Shown here: positions 26,355 through 34,480 of the stretch, in pieces
How the letters are laid out: every line of letters starts with the position of its first letter
Numbering within the stretch: the stretch's first letter is position 1
Source of the DNA: Helicobacteraceae bacterium
GTDB lineage: Bacteria; Campylobacterota; Campylobacteria; Campylobacterales; SZUA-545
DNA: 34,480 nucleotides
Assembly: GCA_031268655.1 (NCBI GenBank)
Contig: JAIRWX010000056.1
Location: 1 to 34,480 of the forward strand
Direction: 5' to 3'
Made by a program: the position numbers and the translations under genes
Notes under the pieces: model-generated
Told to the model about the DNA's origin: nothing
Databases searched by the model: none
What the model saw: only the letters and a program-made list of their open reading frames with translations

Positions 26355-27073
26355 AGATATTTCAATTGATCTCCAAATATAAAAACCGCCAAAGTCCCAA
26401 ACGCTAAAAAGGGTATAAACGGCGTTTCAAGACGGGCGTTTTTGCGATTGATTAGCGCGGGAATTATCGCTATAAGCGACGCTATAAAAAGCGCGATCAA
26501 AGCTCCTAAAAGCCCGAGAAACGCGCCCATAGTCGCGCCCAATATAATATCGGCTTCGCCCATCGCCTCTTTTTTCAACAGGCTTGAAAGCCCCATTCTA
26601 AGCAACGACAGAGCGCCCGCGATCAGAAGCGCCGAGCTTAAACTATCCAAAATCGCGCCGCTTGAGAACAGAGCATACGTAAGCGCCAGAAAATTAAGCG
26701 AATCGGGCGCGGTCGTCGTTTGCAGATCAATAACGGCGAGACATAACAGCAAAAACAGCGTAAGCGCCGCGAATACGGCGAAATATGTCGCGCCCAGTTT
26801 ATACAGCGCGACGCAAAACAGAAACGTCGTCATAATCTCTATAATCGGATACATAGGGCTGATCTTTTCGCCGCAAAAACCGCATCTGCCGCGCAGAGCG
26901 ATAAAGGAAAAAACGGGAATATTATGCCGCCATTTCAACGCATGGCGGCACTTGGGGCAGCGCGATGCGGGAAAAACGATACTTTCGCCTTTACCCATGC
27001 GGATGATAACCACGTTTGCGAAACTGCCAAAACACAATCCAAGAGTAGCGGCAAGAAAATAGTAGTAGGTCAT
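26345..27073 (-). CDS. Prepilin peptidase (A24 family)
   Basis: GLCFGSFANVVIIRM; FPASRCPKCRHALKWRHNIPVFSFIALRGRCGFCGEKISPMYPIIE; GEADIILGATMGAFLG. Confidence 0.93.
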   Translation of the reverse strand: MTYYYFLAATLGLCFGSFANVVIIRMGKGESIVFPASRCPKCRHALKWRHNIPVFSFIALRGRCGFCGEKISPMYPIIEIMTTFLFCVALYKLGATYFAVFAALTLFLLLCLAVIDLQTTTAPDSLNFLALTYALFSSGAILDSLSSALLIAGALSLLRMGLSSLLKKEAMGEADIILGATMGAFLGLLGALIALFIASLIAIIPALINRKNARLETPFIPFLAFGTLAVFIFGDQLKYLWR

Positions 27074-27744
27074 ACGCCTCCAAAACGTCGTTCGCGTCGT
27101 TGAAATTCGTCGATCATTCGATCTAACTCGTCGGCGGTGAATTCAGGCCAAAGCGTTTGCGTAAAAAATAGCTCGGCATACGCCGACTGCCACAGCAAAA
27201 AGTTGGACAATCGCCGCTCTCCGCCCGTCCTGATCAGCATATCCACATTTGCGAATTGCGCCGTATCCAGCGCGTTTGCTATGTTCTTTTCGGTTATTTC
27301 GCCCGCGCCTATTTTTGTAACGGCGCGGACAATTTCGTCTTTTGAGCCGTAATTCAGCGCCAATACCAGGGTCATCGCGCTATTATTGGCGGTTGACGCT
27401 ATCGTGTCGCGTACGCGCTTATGCAAACGATCGGGCAGTTTCGTCAGATCGCCGATCGCAAAAAATCGTATGTCGTTTGCCTGCAAGGTTTGCAATTCGT
27501 TTTTAAGGTATCCATCGAGCATATTCATCAGAAAGCCGACCTCGCTTTTTGGACGCTTCCAATTCTCCGTGCTAAAAGCGTATAGCGTCAAAATCTCCGC
27601 TCCGATCTTAGCGCAGTGCGTGGTAATAGTTCTCGCCGTCTCCACGCCCTTTTCGTGCCCTTTTACGCGCTCGGAGAAACCAAATTTTTTGGCGTATCTG
27701 CCGTTGCCGTCCATAATGATCGCTATATGTTTTGGTAAGCTCAA
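27070..27744 (-). CDS. uppS: Isoprenyl transferase / undecaprenyl diphosphate synthase
   Basis: HIAIIMDGNGRYAKKFGFSERVKGHEKG; LTLYAFSTENWKRPKSEV; ALNYGSKDEIVRAV; LIRTGGERRLSNFLLWQSAYAELFFT. Confidence 0.96.
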   Translation of the reverse strand: MSLPKHIAIIMDGNGRYAKKFGFSERVKGHEKGVETARTITTHCAKIGAEILTLYAFSTENWKRPKSEVGFLMNMLDGYLKNELQTLQANDIRFFAIGDLTKLPDRLHKRVRDTIASTANNSAMTLVLALNYGSKDEIVRAVTKIGAGEITEKNIANALDTAQFANVDMLIRTGGERRLSNFLLWQSAYAELFFTQTLWPEFTADELDRMIDEFQRRERRFGGV

Positions 27745-28937
27745 GCGCTCTCTTTTTCAAGCGTTCGCAAAATGTTATACGCCACGCTTAACTTGTCGCC
27801 GATAAACTCGCTTTCGCTCTTCGCTATTAGCGTGATTTTAGTTTCGTCGCCGCCAAACCGCGCAATATCGCCGATCACGTTAAGACATACCGCGTCTAAA
27901 CGCTTGTTGTTCTTCATCTTAATCGCGCTTGCATATGCGTTTTGCGGATCAATTTCGGCTTTGAAGCCAACAACGTACAGGTTTTGTTTATCTATCGCGG
28001 ACAAAATATCCATATTTTGCCGCAAGCTCAAATTCCAAGTCGCTCCGACTTCTTCTTTTTTCATTTTTCCGTCAATCTTGTTCGCCGCCGCCCAGTCGCC
28101 CACCGCCGCCGCCATAAATAAATAAGATTTTGTATCGCCGTTTTGCGCTATTACGCGATCTAACGCCTCTTTCATCTGGCAGGCGGAGTCCGCTTCTATG
28201 TGTCGTGTAGGTAAAAACTCGTCTTTTACATTGCCGATCGTATATACCTTTGCGCCGAGAAAAAACGCCGCTTTTGCAAAACCTATCGCGGTTTTACCGC
28301 TACTCAAATTGCCGATCGCCCGCACGTCGTCGATCGGTTCTCTTGTGCCGCCGCAGGTAACGATCGCCGTTCTTGCCTGCCAAAAAACGTTTTTATGAAG
28401 CGCGCGGCACGCTTCGTAAAAAATTGTTTCGGCCTTTGCTAATCTGCCAATTCCCTCGTCGCCGCACGCTAACGCGCCGTAGCCGCTTTTTACAAAATTA
28501 ACGCCGATCGCGGTCAGCTTTTCTATGTTTTGCTTAGTGATCGCGTTTTCAATCATTGCGCTGTTTGCCGCCCCCGCGATCAGCTTTGGCGCGTCGCACG
28601 CGATGAACGTTTGCAACAGCAGATTATCGGCGACGCCGCAGGCTATCTTGTTTATTGTGTTTACGCTCGCGGGGGCTATGATAAACAGTTCCGCCCATTT
28701 TGCGAAACCTATATGATTTAGGTCGTTTGCCCAGCTTTCGCTATTGTCGGTTAATACTTTATGCGAGCTGATCGCCTCAAAAGATAGCTCGCCGATAAAT
28801 CTACGCGCCGCGGAAGTCATGACTACGCGAACAATCGCGCCGTTTTTGATCAGTAAACGCGCTAAATAGAGCGCTTTATACGCGGCAATGCCGCCCGTTA
28901 CGCCAAGAAGTATACGACGATCTTTAAGTAGTCCCAC
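27741..28937 (-). CDS. coaBC: Bifunctional phosphopantothenoylcysteine decarboxylase/phosphopantothenate--cysteine ligase
   Basis: ILLGVTGGIAAYKALYLARLL; VTCGGTREPIDDVRAIGNLSSGKTAIGFAKAAFFLGAKV; MAAAVGDWA; VGFKAE. Confidence 0.95.
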   Translation of the reverse strand: MGLLKDRRILLGVTGGIAAYKALYLARLLIKNGAIVRVVMTSAARRFIGELSFEAISSHKVLTDNSESWANDLNHIGFAKWAELFIIAPASVNTINKIACGVADNLLLQTFIACDAPKLIAGAANSAMIENAITKQNIEKLTAIGVNFVKSGYGALACGDEGIGRLAKAETIFYEACRALHKNVFWQARTAIVTCGGTREPIDDVRAIGNLSSGKTAIGFAKAAFFLGAKVYTIGNVKDEFLPTRHIEADSACQMKEALDRVIAQNGDTKSYLFMAAAVGDWAAANKIDGKMKKEEVGATWNLSLRQNMDILSAIDKQNLYVVGFKAEIDPQNAYASAIKMKNNKRLDAVCLNVIGDIARFGGDETKITLIAKSESEFIGDKLSVAYNILRTLEKESA

Positions 28938-30236
28938 TTACTTTTTCCGAAAAAAATTGAAGAAAAAATTAGCGACGCTTATCTGCTTTGATCGCGACAA
29001 AACCAGATCGCCCTCGCTTGGGTCTTTTACCACCGTCGTTCCGGCTCCTATGATCACGTTATTTGGAATTGTTATCGGCGCGACCAATTGCGTGTCGCTG
29101 CCTATAAAAACATTCTTGCCGATTGCGGTCTGATATTTGCTTTTGCCGTCGAAATTGCAGGTGATTGTCCCCGCGCCGATATTAGTCCCCTCGCCAATCG
29201 TCGCGTCGCCTAAATAACTTAAATGCCCAGCCTTTACTCCGCTTAGTTTCGCGCTTTTAGTCTCTACGTAATTGCCGATATGCGTATTTACAATCTCGCT
29301 GTTTGGTCTAATATGCGCCATCGGTCCCACGTCGCTGCCAATAACGACGCTATCCTCGATTACGCTATGCGCTTTGACGACCGATCGGATGATTTTTGTT
29401 TTGCCCAAAATGACCGCGCCGTTTTCCACTACGCATTCGCCTTCAAATATCGCGTTTGCGTCAATGTATATCGTCTCGGGCAGGCGCATTGCGACGCCCG
29501 CGCTCATCAGCGTTTCTTTGAGCGTTTTTTGATGGTACGCTTCGGCGATCGCCAACTCCGCTTTGGAATTAACGCCCATTAGTATATATTCGTCTCCCCA
29601 TGTAGCGCTTACGGATCTATTATCGGACGCGGCAAGCGCGATCAGATCGGTTATGTAATACTCTTTTTGCGAACGGCTGGCGCGTATTTTGGGCAAAAAC
29701 CCGCTTAGAAACGATCGTGAAAAACTATAGGCGCCGCCGTTTACCGCCGCGATCTTCTTTTCCGCTTCGCTCGCGTCTTTCTCCTCGACGATTTTTATAA
29801 CGCGGTCGTTTTTTATAACAACCCGTCCGTAACCGAAGGGATCAAGTTTGGTAAAGACGCTGATCGCCGCGTCCTCTTGCCGCGACGCCAGCGCTTTTAC
29901 GAAATCGCCGTTGATCAACGGCATATCTCCGTTGAGCGCCACTACGCGCTCATGCTTTGGCGACGCGGCTTTAAGCGCGCCCGCGGTGCCGGGAAAGTTT
30001 TCGTAATCTTGATAGACGCATATAACGCGATCGCCAAATTCGCGTTCCAGATGCGCCCTAATATCCTCGGATTCGGGACGCAATACGACTTGGACGTCGT
30101 CGCTTATATCAAGCGCGGCGAGAATCACGTAGTCGATCATGGCGCGTCCGCTTACGCGGTGCAACACTTTTGGCGTTCGGGATTTCATGCGCGTCCCCGC
30201 GCCCGCCGCTAGAATCGCCGCCGAAACTTTGGACAT
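28938..30236 (-). CDS. glmU: Bifunctional GlcNAc-1-P uridyltransferase/GlcN-1-P acetyltransferase
   Basis: AAILAAGAGTRMKSRTPKVLHRVSGRAMIDYVI; VVALNGDMPLI; hexapeptide region DATIGEGTNIGAGTITCNFDGKSKYQTAIGKNVFIGSDTQLVAPI. Confidence 0.96.
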   Translation of the reverse strand: MSKVSAAILAAGAGTRMKSRTPKVLHRVSGRAMIDYVILAALDISDDVQVVLRPESEDIRAHLEREFGDRVICVYQDYENFPGTAGALKAASPKHERVVALNGDMPLINGDFVKALASRQEDAAISVFTKLDPFGYGRVVIKNDRVIKIVEEKDASEAEKKIAAVNGGAYSFSRSFLSGFLPKIRASRSQKEYYITDLIALAASDNRSVSATWGDEYILMGVNSKAELAIAEAYHQKTLKETLMSAGVAMRLPETIYIDANAIFEGECVVENGAVILGKTKIIRSVVKAHSVIEDSVVIGSDVGPMAHIRPNSEIVNTHIGNYVETKSAKLSGVKAGHLSYLGDATIGEGTNIGAGTITCNFDGKSKYQTAIGKNVFIGSDTQLVAPITIPNNVIIGAGTTVVKDPSEGDLVLSRSKQISVANFFFNFFRKK

Positions 30237-30334
30237 TGCTTAAGCCTGACATAAAATTACAAAAGTTTAATCGAATCTTAACACGTCGTGGATTAGAATA
30301 TCGTATTTCAAGATCTCTTTTTGGATAGGCGCGA

Positions 30335-31099
30335 ATGGATTTAGGTTCCGTAATCGGCGTTATAATGGTTTTCGGGCTTCTGGGCTTCGCTATTATGCTC
30401 GGCGTGGGATTGGGACCCTATCTCGACCTGCCAAGCGCGCTTATCGTCTTTGGCGGCGCGGCGTCGTCGGTGCTAATCGCCTTCAAGTTGGAACAAGTAA
30501 AAAACATCGGCGCCGTCGTCGGCATGGTTTTCAAGCCGCGCACCTTTGACGTGCCAGCCATCGTGCGTAAGCTGGTGGACTACTCCACTGTCGCGCGGCG
30601 CGACGGGATTTTAGCGCTAGAAACGCCGGTAAATCAGGAAGAAAACCAATTTTTGAAAAAAGGGCTGTCTATGGCGGTGGACGGCAACGAGCCCGACGTG
30701 ATTCGATCGCTTCTGGAGCTTGAAAGCGAAGAATCAAGCTCGCGCCATCGCGGGTACGCCGCTATTTTGGATCAGTTTGCCTCTTTAGCCGGCAGTTTTG
30801 GCATGATCGGCACGCTGGTAGGGCTTGTGGCTATGCTAATCAATATGGACGATCCAAGCTCGATTGGTCCTGCAATGGCGGTGGCGATTATCACCACCTT
30901 GTACGGCGCGGTCGCAGGCAACGCGCTAGCCGCGCCGATGTCCTATCTGCTCATTATACGCGATAACGACGAGACGTTGGTGCGCAATCTGATTATCGAA
31001 GGGATTATGTCTATTCAAGCGGGCGACAATCCACGCACGCTCGAGCAGAAACTGCTGGGCTTCCTGCCGCCTAAGCAGCGCGTAAGTCAGTTCGAGTAG
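30335..31099 (+). CDS. motA: Flagellar stator protein MotA, PomA-like
   Basis: GSFGMIGTLVGLVAMLINMDDPSSIGPAMAVAIITTLYGAVAGN; ARRDGILALE; GDNPRTLEQKLLGFLPPKQRVSQFE. Confidence 0.93.
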   Translation: MDLGSVIGVIMVFGLLGFAIMLGVGLGPYLDLPSALIVFGGAASSVLIAFKLEQVKNIGAVVGMVFKPRTFDVPAIVRKLVDYSTVARRDGILALETPVNQEENQFLKKGLSMAVDGNEPDVIRSLLELESEESSSRHRGYAAILDQFASLAGSFGMIGTLVGLVAMLINMDDPSSIGPAMAVAIITTLYGAVAGNALAAPMSYLLIIRDNDETLVRNLIIEGIMSIQAGDNPRTLEQKLLGFLPPKQRVSQFE

Positions 31100-31102
31100 T
31101 CT

Positions 31103-31885
31103 ATGGCAAGGAAGAAGTCCGGCGGCGACGATTGCCCTATCTGCCCTCCGCGCTGGATTGTTCAATTTGGCGATATGATGTCGCTGTTGCTGGTTTTTTT
31201 TATTTTGCTGCTCTCCATGAGTACGATCGACTCGAAAAAGGTAAACGAGGCGATCGGCTCGCTCGTCGGGGCTATGAGCGTGTTGGAGGGCGGGACGCAG
31301 AGCGAAATTTCGCGCGAAAGAATGCAGCTCGCCACGCCGATCGTCCCGCAAACCGAGACGGACGAGATCGTCAATCGCGTAGCCGTTATGGTTAGCGAGT
31401 TCAACGAAATTATCAGGCGGCAGGGCGGCGACGAGGCGATTCAGATTCAAGAGGCAATCGACGGGTTTATGATCCAACTGCCGGCGAGTCTGCTGTTTCG
31501 AACGGGTAGGGCGGAGATTGTTAACGCCGACGCGCTTTTGCTGCTGAAACGCATAGCGATTTTGACGGATGCTATGCCCAAAGATTTGGAGATTATCGCG
31601 CGCGGACATACGGACAATTTTGAAATTGACGGCGATTCGCCGTTTCGAGACGCTTGGTCGCTCTCGTCGGCGCGAGCGGTCGCGGTGGTTAAAGAGCTGA
31701 TCAACGACGGCGTTAAACCCGAACGTCTTGGCGCCGCCGGTTACGCCTCCTACCAGCCAATCGCCACAAACGCGACGGAGCAGGGCAGGGCGAGAAACCG
31801 CCGCGTAGAGATTCATTTTTTAGGTCAAAGCCAATCAAACAAGCCCGAAGCGCCAAAGAGCGTGCTGGATCTGCCGCGTCAATGA
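31103..31885 (+). CDS. motB: Flagellar stator protein MotB (OmpA-like C-terminus), PomB-like N-terminus
   Basis: CPICPPRWIVQFGDMMSLLLVFFILLLSMSTID; IIARGHTDNFEI; LSSARAVAVVKELINDGVKPERLGAAGYASYQPIATNATEQGRARNRRVEIHFL. Confidence 0.93.
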   Translation: MARKKSGGDDCPICPPRWIVQFGDMMSLLLVFFILLLSMSTIDSKKVNEAIGSLVGAMSVLEGGTQSEISRERMQLATPIVPQTETDEIVNRVAVMVSEFNEIIRRQGGDEAIQIQEAIDGFMIQLPASLLFRTGRAEIVNADALLLLKRIAILTDAMPKDLEIIARGHTDNFEIDGDSPFRDAWSLSSARAVAVVKELINDGVKPERLGAAGYASYQPIATNATEQGRARNRRVEIHFLGQSQSNKPEAPKSVLDLPRQ

Positions 31886-32619
31886 GATTTATCGGCATTT
31901 TTATAGCGATCGCACTCGGAGCGTTCGCCGCGCCCGAAGTCCTGCAACTGCCCTCCATAGATCTTCGCATTAACGCGCCCGAAAACCCGACGCAACTTGT
32001 TCAAACGCTGAACGTTATCATAATTCTGACGCTTCTTGTTCTCGCGCCAAGCCTTGTGATGATGATGACGAGCTTCACGCGGCTATTGATCGTTTTCGGT
32101 TTTCTGCGTCAGGCGATGGGAACGCAGCAGACGCCGCCGAATCAGATTTTGATCTCAATGGCGCTAATTCTCACTTTTTTTATTATGGAACCAACCATGC
32201 GTCAGGCGTGGAGCGAAGGGGTCGAGCCTTATATGAACGAGGAGATCGGCTACGCCGAAGCGTTTGAACGCTCGATCGCGCCGTTCGAGGATTTTATGCT
32301 TCGCAATACGCGCGAGAAAGATCTGGCGCTGTTTCTGCGCATTCGCGGCGAGGATAATATCGCGAGCGAAGCGGATATTACCTTGCCGATACTGCTTCCC
32401 GCGTTTATGATCAGCGAGCTTAAGACCGCGTTTGAAATCGGCTTTTTGCTCTATCTGCCATTTTTAGTGATCGATATGGTGGTTAGCTCTGTACTGATGG
32501 CGATGGGTATGATGATGTTGCCTCCCATAATGATCAGTCTGCCGTTTAAAATTATTCTGTTTATAATGGTTGACGGCTGGAATTTGATCGTAGGCAGCGT
32601 GACGCAGAGCTTCAGATGA
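31882..32619 (+). CDS. fliP: Flagellar type III secretion protein FliP
   Basis: SLVMMMTSFTRLLIVFGFLRQAMGTQQTPPNQILISMALILTFFIM; LLPAFMISELKTAFEIGFLLYLPFLVIDMVVSSVLMAMGMMMLPPIMISLPFKI. Confidence 0.97.
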   Translation: MRFIGIFIAIALGAFAAPEVLQLPSIDLRINAPENPTQLVQTLNVIIILTLLVLAPSLVMMMTSFTRLLIVFGFLRQAMGTQQTPPNQILISMALILTFFIMEPTMRQAWSEGVEPYMNEEIGYAEAFERSIAPFEDFMLRNTREKDLALFLRIRGEDNIASEADITLPILLPAFMISELKTAFEIGFLLYLPFLVIDMVVSSVLMAMGMMMLPPIMISLPFKIILFIMVDGWNLIVGSVTQSFR

Positions 32620-33725
32620 ACTGCGAGAGTTTTGGCGAGTGCGGCGGCTGCGCGTTACCGCTTGAGTATGAAGAACAGCTGTCGCGTAAAACAGAGAGCT
32701 TTTTTGATATTTTCGCGGGCTTCGATCTGCCCGAAACAAAAATTTTCGCAAGCAAAAAGAGCCGTTTCAGAAACCGCGGCGAGTTTCGAGTCTGGCACGA
32801 AAGCGGCGGCGTCGCGCTTAGTATGCGCAAAAAGCGCGGCAACGGAGCGATCGCTATCGGTCGCTGCCCGGCTATGAACAATCGCTTTTGCGCAAATATG
32901 CAGGCGATGGCGGATTTTATCGGCGATCGCCCCGCGCTTTTCGAGCGGCTTTTCGAGCTTGATTTTCTCGCTTCGAGCGACGAAAAAGATATGGTCGTCG
33001 CGCTTATATATCACAAACCGATCGACGAAAGATGGAGCGAGGCGGCGCGGGCGTTTGGCGATCGCTTCGACATTGGCGTAATCGGGCGCAGCAAAGGCAT
33101 AAAGCTAGTAATAGGCGACGAATTTATAACGGAGCGCGTAACGATCGAAGGCAAAATATGGAGTTACAAATACATAGAGGGCGCGTTTAGCCAGCCAAAC
33201 GGATATATCAACCATAAAATGCTTGGCTATATTTTTGATTTATTTGAACCAATAGATAGCGATTATCTGGAGTTATACTGCGGCAATGGCAATTTTACGC
33301 TTCCGCTGTCGAAAAAGTTTAATAACCTAGTCGCTATAGAGGCAAACGCTAATTCGCTTGCAACCGCCAAAATAAACGCGATCAATAACGATTGCGACAA
33401 TATATTTTTTGCGCGTATGAGCGCCGAAGATTTTGCGAGCGCAATGAACAAAACGCGACCCTTTAATCGGTTAAAAGAGCTCGATCTGGACGCTTGCCGT
33501 TTTCATACCGCGCTGGTTGATCCGCCGCGCTTCGGACTTGATTGCGCGTCGCTGAATCTGATAGCAAGCCGCGAGCGGATCGTTTATATTTCGTGCAATC
33601 CAAAAACCTTGCGCCGCGATCTGGAAGATTTGAGTAAAACGCACCGCGTAGTTTCAGCGGCTCTGTTCGATCAATTTCCATATACGGAGCATATAGAAAG
33701 CTGCGTTATATTAGAAAGAAAATAA
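32616..33725 (+). CDS. trmA: tRNA (uracil-5-)-methyltransferase, TrmA family
   Basis: KSRFRNRGEFRVWH; GAFSQPNGYINHKML; LELYCGNGNFTLPLSKKF; ALVDPPRFGLD; VYISCNPKTLRRDLEDL. Confidence 0.94.
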   Translation: MNCESFGECGGCALPLEYEEQLSRKTESFFDIFAGFDLPETKIFASKKSRFRNRGEFRVWHESGGVALSMRKKRGNGAIAIGRCPAMNNRFCANMQAMADFIGDRPALFERLFELDFLASSDEKDMVVALIYHKPIDERWSEAARAFGDRFDIGVIGRSKGIKLVIGDEFITERVTIEGKIWSYKYIEGAFSQPNGYINHKMLGYIFDLFEPIDSDYLELYCGNGNFTLPLSKKFNNLVAIEANANSLATAKINAINNDCDNIFFARMSAEDFASAMNKTRPFNRLKELDLDACRFHTALVDPPRFGLDCASLNLIASRERIVYISCNPKTLRRDLEDLSKTHRVVSAALFDQFPYTEHIESCVILERK

Positions 33726-33734
33726 AAAGGGGAA

Positions 33735-34480
33735 ATGGTGTTAAAAGCAATCCTTAAAGATTCGGCGTATTCGCTAAAGCGGTTTGACGCGGAAAAAATT
33801 GATGCGTTGGAAAGCCGCGTAAAAATACGCGAAACGAGAGAGAAAGAGGCATACTATATCGATTGCCTAATCAGGCAAAAAGAGATTAGGCTGACTCCCG
33901 AAGAGATCGTCAGACAACTTTACTTAATGATTTTATTAGACGATTATGGTTATAGCAAGGATAGAATACGTCTTGAATTTCCTATTAACTTCGGCAGAGA
34001 ACAAAAGCGCGCCGATATTGCGATTCTTGACAGAGACAAGGTAACCGCGCCATATATTCTCGTCGAGCTTAAAAGTCCGAAATTAAAAGACGGTAAGGAA
34101 CAGTTGAAATCCTACTGCAATGCGACCGGAGCGCCCATCGGCGTATGGACAAACGGCGATTCCATTTCGTTCTACCACCGGCGTGACCCGAATTATTTCG
34201 AGGATATTCCCGGCATCCCCAAAGCAACTGAAAAACTGTCCGACATCCTTTCGGAACGATGGACGCTGGACGATTTAGTTAAGCGCGACAAGTTGGTCAA
34301 CGAGCGCAAATCGTTGAAAGGTCTGGTGCTCGAAATGGAAGACGAGGTACTCGCCAACGCCGGAGTGGATGTGTTTGAAGAACTTTTCAAGTTGATTTTC
34401 ACCAAACTCTACGATGAGATGGAAAGCGGACGAAACCGGCGGAGACATCTGGAGTTCAGGAATTACGGCGACACGGAAAC
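33735..34480 (+). CDS. Restriction-modification protein with HsdR_N-type (PD-(D/E)XK) N-terminal domain, truncated by the window edge; N-6 DNA methylase domain expected downstream
   Basis: Open frame to window end: MVLKAILKDSAYSLKRFDAEKIDALESRVKIRETREKEAYYIDCLIRQKEIRLTPEEIVRQLYLMILLDDYGYSKDRIRLEFPINFGREQKRADIAILDRDKVTAPYILVELKSPKLKDGKEQLKSYCNATGAPIGVWTNGDSISFYHRRDPNYFEDIPGIPK...; RBS AAAAGGGGAAATG. Absent from the ORF track because no stop lies in the window. Confidence 0.82.
   Translation, partial: MVLKAILKDSAYSLKRFDAEKIDALESRVKIRETREKEAYYIDCLIRQKEIRLTPEEIVRQLYLMILLDDYGYSKDRIRLEFPINFGREQKRADIAILDRDKVTAPYILVELKSPKLKDGKEQLKSYCNATGAPIGVWTNGDSISFYHRRDPNYFEDIPGIPKATEKLSDILSERWTLDDLVKRDKLVNERKSLKGLVLEMEDEVLANAGVDVFEELFKLIFTKLYDEMESGRNRRRHLEFRNYGDTE

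Noticed and set aside
30926-31816. 296-aa minus-strand ORF across motA/motB
   Set aside because: Arg/His/Gln-rich antisense shadow ORF; overlaps two well-supported conserved genes.
1-34480. CRISPR arrays, rRNA genes, complete insertion sequences or prophage modules
   Set aside because: No regularly spaced repeats, transposase, integrase, or phage structural genes were recognised on either strand.

Overview
34.5 kb window of roughly 50% GC chromosome from a Campylobacterota-like (epsilonproteobacterial) organism. Support comes from product content and gene order: fliP / glmU / coaBC / uppS / prepilin peptidase / truA, amidohydrolase(MqnX-like)-sppA, a CiaD-like gene next to cca, and a CetA/CetB-like split energy-taxis pair. 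Contents: a folD 5' fragment abutting an RCC1-like fragment at the left edge; metE; an isolated DppC-type permease; a DUF2400 gene; ybeY; a tightly overlapping minus-strand chemotaxis operon (WD40-CheY fusion > cheV > PAS > MCP > cheA > cheW); an NDP-forming acyl-CoA synthetase; cca; a ciaD-like gene; leuB; a second MCP; an HD-GYP protein; bpt; a flavodoxin-fold oxidoreductase; a degenerate tRNA-Leu(CAA)-like element; hemJ; a DUF134-NifX-like fusion; ppx/gppA; yebC; an aminofutalosine-deaminase-like gene; sppA; truA; a prepilin peptidase; uppS; coaBC; glmU; PomAB-like motA/motB; fliP; trmA; and the start of an HsdR_N-type restriction/methylation gene cut by the right edge. Best leads: (1) a beta-propeller (WD40) fused to an intact CheY-type receiver at the head of a che operon whose CheA appears to lack both P2 and the C-terminal receiver usual in this phylum; (2) a perfect 16-bp inverted repeat followed by a U7 tract inside cheV, a possible intra-operon terminator or attenuator; (3) strong over-representation of GCGATCGC (HIP1-like), about 21 copies by eye against about 0.6 expected; (4) a three-half-site operator-like array over the DUF134-NifX promoter. 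All calls are by eye; no searches or computations were run.
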